The notes below the pieces were generated by a model. It was not told the DNA's origin, did no database searches, and saw only the letters and a program-made list of their open reading frames with translations. Below, piece after piece: positions 46,781 to 54,797 of a stretch of DNA of 64,000 nt (positions are counted from its first letter, which is position 1; each line of letters opens with the position of its first letter). Source of the DNA: Natrialba magadii ATCC 43099 (lineage in GTDB: Archaea; Halobacteriota; Halobacteria; Halobacteriales; Natrialbaceae); assembly GCF_000025625.1 (NCBI RefSeq), contig NC_013922.1:2666001-2730000 (forward strand), given 5' to 3'. The position numbers and the translations under genes are program-made.

Positions 46781-47920
46781 GTGACACAGACTTCGTACGA
46801 CGCAATCGTGATCGGCGTCGGAGGCATGGGCAGTGCAGCCGTCTACACCCTCGCGAAACGAGGTGTCGACGTTCTCGGGCTCGAACAATACGATATTCCG
46901 CACACGCGGGGCTCCTCGCACGGCGAAACGCGAATTTTCCGACTGACACAGCCGGAACACCCGTCGTACGTCCCGCTCGCCCAGCACGCACACAAGCGCT
47001 GGCGCGAACTCGAGGCCGAGTCCGGCACCGACCTGCTGACGACCACCGGTTCGGTCCACGCCGGCCCGAAAGATGGGGAGCTAGTGGCGGCTGCACTCGA
47101 GTCCGTCCGGGCGAACGAGGTTGACCACGAGCTGTTGACCAGCACGGAGCTGGGAGAGCGGTTTCCGGCCTTCGAGTTGCCGGAGGGTCATCGGGCGGTC
47201 TACCAGCCAGATGGCGGGTTTCTGTCCTGCGAGCGGGTGATTACGACGAACGTGAATCAGGCGCACGAACACGGCGGTGTCGTTCGCGCTCGCGAGCGCG
47301 TGCGAAGCTGGGAACCACGCGAGTCGGGTGTGACGGTGCGAACGGATCGGAACACGTACGAGGCGGACCACCTCGTGATCACGGCCGGGGCCTGGGCGGC
47401 AAACCAGCTCGACGTGCTGCAGAACCACCTCTCACCCCAGCGGCGGGTAATGATCTGGCTCCAGCCGGAGGAGCCAGCGAACTTCAGCCCGGACCGGTTC
47501 CCGGTGTTCAGCGTCGACGTGCCCGAGGGCAACTTCTACGGTTTCCCGACGGCCGAGCGGCCGGGGTTCAAGTTCGGCCGCAGCCCGGACGTAACGGAGG
47601 TCGTCGATCCGAACGACTGGCAAGACGAGCCAACGATACAGGACGAACACCTCTTGCGACAGCTCCCCGACGGCCACTTCGCGGGTGATGCGGGGAGTGA
47701 TCGAACGATGGGGATGGCGACCTGTCTCGTTACGACCTCGACCGACGGCCACTTCTATCTCGATACACACCCCGAGTATCCACACGTCTCGTTCGCCGCG
47801 GGATTCACTGGCCACGGCTTCAAATTCGTCAGCGCGATTGGTGACGTGCTGGCGGATTTCGTCACCGAGGGCGATACGGAGCTTCCGATCGACGTGCATC
47901 GGCTGGACGGCCGGGTCTGA
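46781..47920 (+). CDS. N-methyl amino acid oxidase (SolA/sarcosine oxidase type)
   Basis: A 379-residue monomeric sarcosine-oxidase-like flavoprotein: YDAIVIGVGGMGSAAVYTLAKRG binds FAD, and PHTRGSSHGETRIFRLTQ is the strongly conserved substrate/flavin-attachment region of SolA proteins. FAAGFTGHGFKFVSAIGDVLADF ends the fold. It should oxidise N-methyl amino acids with oxygen. GTG 46781 is taken as start; a TTG at 46754 is possible. Confidence 0.88.
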   Translation: MTQTSYDAIVIGVGGMGSAAVYTLAKRGVDVLGLEQYDIPHTRGSSHGETRIFRLTQPEHPSYVPLAQHAHKRWRELEAESGTDLLTTTGSVHAGPKDGELVAAALESVRANEVDHELLTSTELGERFPAFELPEGHRAVYQPDGGFLSCERVITTNVNQAHEHGGVVRARERVRSWEPRESGVTVRTDRNTYEADHLVITAGAWAANQLDVLQNHLSPQRRVMIWLQPEEPANFSPDRFPVFSVDVPEGNFYGFPTAERPGFKFGRSPDVTEVVDPNDWQDEPTIQDEHLLRQLPDGHFAGDAGSDRTMGMATCLVTTSTDGHFYLDTHPEYPHVSFAAGFTGHGFKFVSAIGDVLADFVTEGDTELPIDVHRLDGRV

Positions 47921-48060
47921 TACGTCGAGACGGAGCACGACACGAACAGAGCGCGAACAGAGCGCGAACACAAAACGAACACAAAACGAACACAGCACGA
48001 ACAGCGCCACCGCCAACCGAAGTGAAATCCTTTACCACCCGCCCACCCCATGTCGAAACG

Positions 48061-49230
48061 ATGATCCCCGGCGCGAGCGAGTACGGCGTCGAGCTGTCGA
48101 TCGATGAGCACGCAGTCGAGGACTTGCTGTCGGTCGAGCCCGACGACGTCGACTCGCCGTCCGAGCTCACGTTCGCGCGAAACGTCTTCGTCCCGCTGAC
48201 GACCGCGTGTCGGTACACCTGCACCTACTGCACCTACTTCGACGCACCTGGACAGGCCTCTCTGCTCTCACTCGAGGCGGTTCGAGACATCTGCGAGCGC
48301 GGCGCGGACGCCGGCTGCACGGAAGCCCTCTTTACCTTCGGCGACGACCCCGACGACCGCTACACCGAGATTCACGACCAGCTCGCAGAGTGGGGCTACG
48401 ACTCTATCCACGACTACCTGCGGGCCGCCTGCGAGGTTGCACTCGAGACGGGCCTGCTTCCACACGCCAATCCCGGCGACCAGACACGAGAGCAGATGGC
48501 CACCGTCGCCGATGTCAACGCCAGCATGGGCGTCATGCTCGAGACGACGGCCGAGGTCGACGCTCACGCGGGGCCGCGTCGGAAGGAGCCCGGCCAGCGC
48601 CTGCGCACACTCCAGAACGCGGGCGAGCTCGACGTGGCGTTCACGACCGGTATTCTCGTCGGCATCGGCGAGGACTGGCGCGACCGCGCGGAGAGCCTGC
48701 TCGCCATCCGCGACCTCCACGAGCGCTACGACCACATTCAGGAGGTGATCGTCCAGCCCGTGACGAACAACGAGCGCTGGACCGACGGCTCGCCCGATCT
48801 GGAAACGATGCGCCGCGTGACCGCGATGGCACGAGCCGCCCTCCCCGAGGAAGTCTCGGTACAGGTCCCACCGAACCTGACCGCCGCCGGCGACCTCGTC
48901 GACTGCGGCGTCGACGACCTCGGGGGCGTCTCACCGGTGACAGACGACCACATCAACCCGGACTACAGCTGGCCAGCGCTGCGGGAACTCGAGTCGATCG
49001 CGAGCGACGCGGGACTCCCACTTCGCGAGCGGCTGCCGGTCTACCAGCGATTCCTCGACGACGAACTGCGGACCGAGACGTTCGGCGGGACGCCCGCGGA
49101 GGACGGCGAGTGGATCTCGCCACGGATTCGGGCGGCGCTGACGGCAGACGACGCCGCCGGCGAGCGATATCGGGCGGTCCTCGATGGAACGGCGACGATC
49201 GATACGAAGGAGACGAACGTCTCACCGTAG
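48061..49230 (+). CDS. cofG: 7,8-didemethyl-8-hydroxy-5-deazariboflavin synthase subunit CofG
   Basis: Radical-SAM enzyme which, with CofH, builds the Fo chromophore of F420. The 389-residue protein has the iron-sulfur motif C50-RYT-C54-TY-C57 and the usual CofG sequence around it (FVPLTTACRYTCTYCTY), with EALFTFGDDPDDRY and GGVSPVTDDHINPDYSWP. ATG 48061 gives the conserved start. cofH lies 2.8 kb downstream on the other strand, not in the same operon. Confidence 0.95.
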   Translation: MIPGASEYGVELSIDEHAVEDLLSVEPDDVDSPSELTFARNVFVPLTTACRYTCTYCTYFDAPGQASLLSLEAVRDICERGADAGCTEALFTFGDDPDDRYTEIHDQLAEWGYDSIHDYLRAACEVALETGLLPHANPGDQTREQMATVADVNASMGVMLETTAEVDAHAGPRRKEPGQRLRTLQNAGELDVAFTTGILVGIGEDWRDRAESLLAIRDLHERYDHIQEVIVQPVTNNERWTDGSPDLETMRRVTAMARAALPEEVSVQVPPNLTAAGDLVDCGVDDLGGVSPVTDDHINPDYSWPALRELESIASDAGLPLRERLPVYQRFLDDELRTETFGGTPAEDGEWISPRIRAALTADDAAGERYRAVLDGTATIDTKETNVSP

Positions 49231-49278
49231 GTTGGGCTGAGACAGCGAGAAGCAAGTAAAAGAGAGAAAATCAGCGTC

Positions 49279-50322
49279 TCAGGGCTGACTCGTCGCCGCA
49301 CCGTCAGGATCGAACTCCCCCTGTTCTGGGGCGCTCACGTCATCCGCACCCTCGTCGGCATCATCGGGCGCACTCGGCGCTCCCGGCTCTTTCTGCCCGC
49401 CGACGAGGAACTCGAGTAGGTTCGCGATGAAGACCTCGTTGTCGGCGACGTTGTAGTTCTGACTCGACATGAAGCCGGTGTCGCCGACGGCGACCGTATT
49501 GTCGTGCTGGACGGCGACGGAGTAGACGCCGGCGTCGCGGCTCTCTGAGTGCTCGGCCGTTTCGCTCGTCTCGAGGAGCGATTGTCCCTCAGAGGCGACC
49601 TGTGTCGGGCCGTCGAGGACGACCTGGTCGACGCCGTCGGTGAGGTCGTTCTCGGCCGCTGGCGAGACATCGATCGTCCGGTAGTTGGTGCCAGGGCCGT
49701 CCATATCGTAGAGGTAGCCGGTGCCGTAGGCGATGCCGAGCGGTGAGGTCACGGCAGCGAACTCGCCCTGGCCGCCCGCGTCAGCCGCTGCACCACCGAG
49801 AAGGTCGTCGACGAGTGCACCGACACCGTCGCCGCCGGGACCGGCAGCGAACATGACGCGACCGCCCGCATCGGCGAAGTCAGCGACGGCCTCGGCTTCA
49901 CCGGTCGTGTACCGCTGTGTCGGCTCGGCGACGATGAAGGCGTCGGCCTCCTGCAGATCGGCGCGCAGGTCAGCCGGATCGTTCTCGGCGAACTCGTCTT
50001 CCAGTTCGTGGTACTGAACAGTGTGCCCAGCCGCTGTCAGCGCCGAGACGACGGGCTGGAGGTCGGCTTCAGAGATTCCGTTTCCGTGTGCAACGTCGAT
50101 GAGGATTGTCTGCGAGCCCGTCGAATCGAGCGCAATTTCGCCGCCGCGGTCGAGTTCGTCCACGTCGACCGCGTCGGGCTGGAAGTGCGCCTGATCGACG
50201 GTTGGCTTGGCCGTCTGGCCCTGATCCGTGACGAAGCCGGCCGCAGTAACCGCAGCGACCGAGAGGACGACGATGGTCACGAACAGCGCGAGTCGCGTTC
50301 GGTGGTCGTTGCCTGCGCTCAC
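49279..50322 (-). CDS. DUF4350 domain protein, membrane-anchored
   Basis: A 347-residue protein with an N-terminal signal anchor (LALFVTIVVLSVAAVTAAGFV), then a DUF4350 domain (TILIDVAHGNGISEADLQPVVSALTAAGHTV; DAFIVAEPTQRYTTGEAEAVADFADAGGRVMFAAGPG) resembling the GldG/glutamine-amidotransferase-like ABC-associated fold. It ends in a Gly/Asp-rich tail. Its start overlaps the stop of the upstream S49 peptidase gene by four bases (ATGA at 50319-50322), so the two form an operon. Function unknown. Confidence 0.85.
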   Translation of the reverse strand: MSAGNDHRTRLALFVTIVVLSVAAVTAAGFVTDQGQTAKPTVDQAHFQPDAVDVDELDRGGEIALDSTGSQTILIDVAHGNGISEADLQPVVSALTAAGHTVQYHELEDEFAENDPADLRADLQEADAFIVAEPTQRYTTGEAEAVADFADAGGRVMFAAGPGGDGVGALVDDLLGGAAADAGGQGEFAAVTSPLGIAYGTGYLYDMDGPGTNYRTIDVSPAAENDLTDGVDQVVLDGPTQVASEGQSLLETSETAEHSESRDAGVYSVAVQHDNTVAVGDTGFMSSQNYNVADNEVFIANLLEFLVGGQKEPGAPSAPDDADEGADDVSAPEQGEFDPDGAATSQP

Positions 50323-51305
50323 GGTGTCTCACCTCCCGCCGTCTCGGCCGACGCGTCCAGTGACGGCGTCTCCGCCGGCGCTGTAGTCGTATCGGCAATC
50401 ACGGATTCACCCTCGACGCTCCCCCAGAGTGCGAGAAACGCCGGTGTCGTCACGTCACCGTACTGGCCGAACGTCTGCGGGTGGACGTGTGGCTCTGAAC
50501 CCGCGTCGACCGACTCACCGCTCTCGAGTACGACTCCCGTTCCGAGCGCGGCCTCGCGTTCCATCCTGACGACCTCGTAGTCGTCGAGCCCGGCACGGTC
50601 TGCGGCCGCGCCGATTGCGACCTCGGTGTCACCGATTTCGTCTGCGAGTCCGTTCTCGACGGCCTCCGTTCCGATGTAGACCTTCGCGTACGAGAGTTCG
50701 CGCTCGGTGAGTTCGAGTTCGTCGCCGCGGTGCTCAAGTACAGAGCCGAGGAACGTCTGTTTCATCTGTTCGGTCTGGTCTTTGACCTGGTCAGCGGTCA
50801 TCGACCCCTTGTCCGGACCCGTCGTAACCTCGCCGTCCATCGGCGGCGAGTCGAGGTGTGTTGCACGAACACCGATGCTACCGACGGTCGAACTCGGACT
50901 GACGTACATCTCGTCCGTCGGTGCGCTCATGTAGTATGCACCAGAGGTGCCCATCGACTGGACACTCGTGACGACCGGCATCTCCGCGGCGGTTCGGTCG
51001 ACTGCAAGGTAGAGTTGCTCGCTCGCGGTCACACCGCCACCGGGGCTGTCGACGTCGAGAACGACGGCGTCGATGGACTCGTTCTCGCGGGCTTCTGCGA
51101 GGTCCGCCGTGATGTCGGCGGCGGATGCTTCGGTAATCGACTGGTCGACTTCGATAACGGCAACAGTGCCATCCGGACCGCTTGCGGCACCCCACGCGAC
51201 CGGTGCAAGCGCCGCACCAACGAGGAGGGCGACGACAACGACCGTCACGTATGACCGCGCGATCGCTCCGAGGCCATCACGAACGGCAGCGAGTATTCCT
51301 GTCAT
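50319..51305 (-). CDS. S49 family peptidase with N-terminal anchor
   Basis: A 328-residue membrane-bound Ser/Lys peptidase. One hydrophobic segment (residues about 17-40) is followed by the SppA core: VVLDVDSPGGGVTAS, serine S121 in GTSGAYYMS, GSIGVRATH, and lysine K166 in GPDKGSMT. It differs from the other S49 protein in having a single anchor and a C-terminal extension ending in a Thr/Glu-rich tail. It is coupled to the DUF4350 gene, which suggests a shared role at the membrane exterior. Confidence 0.88.
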   Translation of the reverse strand: MTGILAAVRDGLGAIARSYVTVVVVALLVGAALAPVAWGAASGPDGTVAVIEVDQSITEASAADITADLAEARENESIDAVVLDVDSPGGGVTASEQLYLAVDRTAAEMPVVTSVQSMGTSGAYYMSAPTDEMYVSPSSTVGSIGVRATHLDSPPMDGEVTTGPDKGSMTADQVKDQTEQMKQTFLGSVLEHRGDELELTERELSYAKVYIGTEAVENGLADEIGDTEVAIGAAADRAGLDDYEVVRMEREAALGTGVVLESGESVDAGSEPHVHPQTFGQYGDVTTPAFLALWGSVEGESVIADTTTAPAETPSLDASAETAGGETP

Positions 51306-51335
51306 TCCACTGTGGCTGACAGTCGGGACTACTGG

Positions 51336-51357
51336 TATAAAAATTCAGCTATAAATA
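51336..51357 (-). promoter_or_regulatory. Probable promoter of the S49-DUF4350 operon
   Basis: An AT-rich patch (TATAAAAATTC and CTATAAATAG on the plus strand, thus ATTTATAG on the coding strand) lies 31-52 nt upstream of ATG 51305. No other TATA-like sequence occurs nearby. Confidence 0.5.
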
Positions 51358-51585
51358 GGATAGAATTTTCACGAAGAGATGGCTCTATCCGACAGGGCGA
51401 AGCGAGCGACGCGCCACCACGGCGGGCGCCGCGTCCTGTTCCCATCGGACAGGCAAGACTGGGAAGCCGACTATAAAAGACCCCGACGGGTGTTTTCCAA
51501 CCCTGAAACTGCGTGCGCGACGATAGGTGAGTGCAACTGTTGCCGAACCAGGCGTATCGATGAGCGGTGTCGGACTAACTGGCCG

Positions 51586-51972
51586 TCAGCGAATCTGATA
51601 CCGGTCCGCCGGCTGGCGCTCGAGTACCGCTTCCTCGCGAAGCTTCACGATCCGCCCCGTCGGCTGGGGTTCGACGACCGCGCTCGCGTCGACGGACTCG
51701 AGTGTCCCCAGGAGTTGTGCACTCGGTGGTTGCTGGGCGGCACCACAGTCGTAGATTGTGAGGAGGCCACGGCTGTCGCTGTCACTGGTTTCGTCGCTAT
51801 CGCTGACACTGTCGCTATCGTTCTCGGCAACGACGGATGGCTCACTGCCAGCTCCCTGCTCACGCTCGTAGACGACAATATGGGCGTGCTGGGGGAGTCG
51901 CCAGGTGTCGTCGCCGTTGCCGTCACCGTCACCGTCACCGTCGCCGTCGTCGGTCGGAACGAGATGATTCAT
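51586..51972 (-). CDS. Conserved hypothetical protein with Gly-Asp repeat
   Basis: A 128-residue soluble protein starting MNHLVPTDDGDGDGDGDG, where the repeat is encoded by a GTCACC hexanucleotide tract. The remainder (TWRLPQHAHIVVYEREQGAG; LLTIYDCGAAQQPPSAQLLGTLES; VDASAVVEPQPTGRIVKLREEAVLERQ) has the look of a real, compact fold. I do not recognise it. ATG 51972 is preferred because upstream residues are not conserved-looking. It lies 76 bp downstream of cofH on the same strand. Confidence 0.6.
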   Translation of the reverse strand: MNHLVPTDDGDGDGDGDGNGDDTWRLPQHAHIVVYEREQGAGSEPSVVAENDSDSVSDSDETSDSDSRGLLTIYDCGAAQQPPSAQLLGTLESVDASAVVEPQPTGRIVKLREEAVLERQPADRYQIR

Positions 51973-52048
51973 ACTCGCCGAGACGGCGGACGGGATCAAA
52001 AAGCCATCCCGCACAGTTGTTCGGACGCCTCCGACAGCGCAGCGTCGC

Positions 52049-53428
52049 TCAGTCGTCCGCCGAAACACGGCGCTCATCGGTCGTGAGCAGCGGCGTTCCG
52101 TCTGCCTTCGGGCCGAGTTCGGGGCCGAGCGGTGGGTCCGCGTGCTCGGGATCGATCACGCGGCGCATCTCGTAATCCGTCGAGCGCTCGACCGGCACGC
52201 GGCCGATGGAGGAGATCATCTCGACGTACTCGCCGACTGAGCGGAACTCGCCGTAGCCGCCGCCGGCGCGTTTGGTGATTTCCTCGGAGAGAATTGTTCC
52301 CATGAAGTCGTCTGCACCGCAGTTGAGCATCTTCAACCCTTGTTCGTCGCCGTACTTGACCCAGGACGATTGGATGTGCTCCACGTTGTCCAGAAAGAGC
52401 CGCGAGACGGCGATCATCAGTTCATCCTCGTCGGTGCTTGCACCGCCGGTGACGACATCGTGTTCGAACAGCGGCGTGTTCTGGTGGACGAACGAGAGCG
52501 GGACGAACTCCGTAATCGCACCGTTGACGCGCTCTTGCAGGTCGCGGACGCGTTTGAGGTGCATCGCGCGGTGGGCCTCGTTCTCGACGTGGCCGTACAT
52601 GATCGTCGCCGTGAGCCCGAGGCCGACGTTTGCGGCGGCCGTCATCGCCTCGAGCCAGCCGTCTGTGGTGATCTTTCCCGGACAGATCACGTCTCGCACC
52701 TCGTCGACGAGAATTTCGGCGGCCGTGCCTGGAACCGTATCGAGACCAGCATCCTTGAGCCGGCTGTAGACCTCCTCGTAGGACCAATCCGTGCCGCGGC
52801 GGGCGTGGTAGCCTTCTTCGGGTGTCATCGAGTGGACGTGCACGCCGTCGACACTCATCGCCGAGAGCTGTTCGGCGTAGGTACCGGGAGCCGTCGCGTA
52901 GCGCTCTGGCGGCTTGTAGTTGACTTCCTTCGGGTTCGGGTGTGCGTCGAGAATCTCGAGGTGTTCCTCGTCGAGCGCGAACGCGGGGTGGAGCCCAGAG
53001 ACAGAGGTCACCTCGTAGATGCCGCGGTCGACGGCACCGGCGACGGCCTCGCGCGACTCTGCGGGCGTCTTCGTAAAGCCAGCCGTCTCGACGTCTGCAC
53101 CACGCTCGAACGTGTGTGCGGCGTCCTTGAAGTTACAGAACAGACAGCCCACGTTACAGGCCGTCGTCACGTTGTTGTTCAGGTTCGCGACGAAGGTGAC
53201 CTCCTCGCCGACAACCTCGGCCCGTCGCCTGTCGGCCGCCTCGAGTACCAACTCCTTTCGCGCCCGGTCGATCCCGTCGCTGTCCGACCCTGTGGTGAGC
53301 AACTCGATCGCGTCGTCGACGGTGAGTCGCTCGCCCGCACGTGCCTTCGCGAGCGCGTTCTCGAACGACTGGTCGGTTTCGGGAACGTGCTCGAACGCCA
53401 GATCCGCCTCGGTTACCGGACGCTCCAT
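52049..53428 (-). CDS. cofH: Fo synthase subunit CofH (5-amino-6-ribitylaminouracil--tyrosine 4-hydroxyphenyl transferase)
   Basis: Radical-SAM partner of CofG in F420 chromophore synthesis. The 459-residue protein has the iron-sulfur motif C91-NVG-C95-LF-C98 in VTTACNVGCLFCNF, and MTPEEGYHARRGTDWSYEEV, PGTAAEILVDEVRDVICPGKI, the usual CofH segments. There is a standard length plus a short C-terminal tail. It is separated from cofG by three unrelated genes. Confidence 0.95.
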   Translation of the reverse strand: MERPVTEADLAFEHVPETDQSFENALAKARAGERLTVDDAIELLTTGSDSDGIDRARKELVLEAADRRRAEVVGEEVTFVANLNNNVTTACNVGCLFCNFKDAAHTFERGADVETAGFTKTPAESREAVAGAVDRGIYEVTSVSGLHPAFALDEEHLEILDAHPNPKEVNYKPPERYATAPGTYAEQLSAMSVDGVHVHSMTPEEGYHARRGTDWSYEEVYSRLKDAGLDTVPGTAAEILVDEVRDVICPGKITTDGWLEAMTAAANVGLGLTATIMYGHVENEAHRAMHLKRVRDLQERVNGAITEFVPLSFVHQNTPLFEHDVVTGGASTDEDELMIAVSRLFLDNVEHIQSSWVKYGDEQGLKMLNCGADDFMGTILSEEITKRAGGGYGEFRSVGEYVEMISSIGRVPVERSTDYEMRRVIDPEHADPPLGPELGPKADGTPLLTTDERRVSADD

Positions 53429-53542
53429 CGGCGTATCAATGCCGGCACAGTGAGAAAAACGTGGTGGAACGCGGGGTATGTTGGCGGTACTGTGCTAGTT
53501 CTGTTTCACAAACTATTCAACGAACTGAACGGACAACGGCGT

Positions 53543-54766
53543 ATGGTCTCCCGCAGTCGACGGCGACTCCTGGGTGCGATTGGGACGGGCGCAGCACTCG
53601 CTGGTGGCGGCTACTGGCTCTCTCGCCGCCGCGGGGTGGACTGTCCGGACCAACTCGAGCCGACACACGAATACACCCAGTCAGAGTTCGGTATCTGGTC
53701 ACGACCAGTGCTCGACGACGGAACGGTTTTCGTCGGGGGTGGCGAGAGCCTAATCCGGATAGGTGGAACGCGACCGTTTCGTCTACTTGCACTCAATACC
53801 CGGGGCGAACCGGAGTGGGTGGCCAGACGCGACCTCGAAGGTGGGTTCGGCACGCCGTGCCCGACAGCCGATCGTGTCTTCGTCTCGACCGGCGCAAACA
53901 GGCTGTTCGCGTTCGACCGGGCCACCGGCCACTTGCAGTGGGAGTTCGACGCTGGAAACAACAGCACCGGCAGCATGGGGGTAATAACGCTCGTCCACGA
54001 CGAGACCGTTATTGCATCGGTGAACGAACCCAGCGAGGACCGTCTCGAGGACGACCGCTACGTCGTCGGCCTTTCAGCAACCGATGGCGAACTCCGGTGG
54101 TCGGTCGCGGTCGACGGCTCGATCTCGAACGGCTTCACCAGACAGGGCGACACTGTCATCGCTGTCACGGAGGACGGCAACGCACTCGGTATCGACCCTG
54201 AGACGGGAGCGGAGCAATGGCAGACTGAGCTGGAGGGGGCGCTCAGCTGGAACGCCAGCCCAGTCGTATTCTCCCAGACCGTCTGGGTACCCCGTGAGGA
54301 CGGCACAGTCATTGGTTTCGATCCAGAAACAGGACGGATCATCGAACGACTCTCCACTGGTCCGCCGGCAGTTGTCGACGCCGAGAAGCGTGACGGCGCG
54401 TTCGGTTCGGCGGTCTATGCCACCGATACCAAACTGCTCGTCGGCGACCTGGGTGGAACCGTCACCGCGTACGATGCTGACCAGTCTGAATCCTGGCGGT
54501 ACGAGGGTGACGCCCGGGTCGCAGCACTCGACGAGCGGGACACACGGATCGCCGTCGTAGACCAGCGCGGAGTCTATACTGAACTCGACCGGACAACGGG
54601 CGAGCAGTACCGATCGTTTCTGCTCGCCGACAACCGGGGAGACGACCAATGTGGTCGCTGGCCGTCCGATGAACGGTACAGAGGAATTGTCACAACGGGT
54701 CGGTCACTGTTCACCACCGGACGAGTGGTCGGAACGAACCGGTATCGAGTACCGGTGCACGAGTGA
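53543..54766 (+). CDS. PQQ-like beta-propeller protein, exported
   Basis: A 407-residue protein with a Tat signal (SRSRRRLLGAIGTGAALAGGGYW) followed by PQQ-repeat beta-propeller blades, visible as recurring patterns: LLALNTRGEPEWVARRDL, LFAFDRATGHLQWEFDAG, VVGLSATDGELRWSVAVDG, ALGIDPETGAEQWQTEL, VIGFDPETGRIIERL. No enzymatic residues are evident, so it is likely a surface binding or assembly protein similar to BamB-type propellers. ATG 53543 is set by the Tat motif. Confidence 0.88.
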   Translation: MVSRSRRRLLGAIGTGAALAGGGYWLSRRRGVDCPDQLEPTHEYTQSEFGIWSRPVLDDGTVFVGGGESLIRIGGTRPFRLLALNTRGEPEWVARRDLEGGFGTPCPTADRVFVSTGANRLFAFDRATGHLQWEFDAGNNSTGSMGVITLVHDETVIASVNEPSEDRLEDDRYVVGLSATDGELRWSVAVDGSISNGFTRQGDTVIAVTEDGNALGIDPETGAEQWQTELEGALSWNASPVVFSQTVWVPREDGTVIGFDPETGRIIERLSTGPPAVVDAEKRDGAFGSAVYATDTKLLVGDLGGTVTAYDADQSESWRYEGDARVAALDERDTRIAVVDQRGVYTELDRTTGEQYRSFLLADNRGDDQCGRWPSDERYRGIVTTGRSLFTTGRVVGTNRYRVPVHE

Positions 54767-54797
54767 GTCGAAACGACTGTGCCTGCAAGCGGCTGTC

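Noticed and set aside
51480-51600. C/D-box RNA or tRNA in the gene-free stretch
   Set aside because: Single CTGA and GATGAG motifs occur, but not in C-D'-C'-D order, and no cloverleaf or T-loop sequence is present.
52340-53542. Long open frame upstream of the beta-propeller start
   Set aside because: It lies opposite cofH and only appears as an N-terminal extension; the Tat signal at 53543 fixes the true start.
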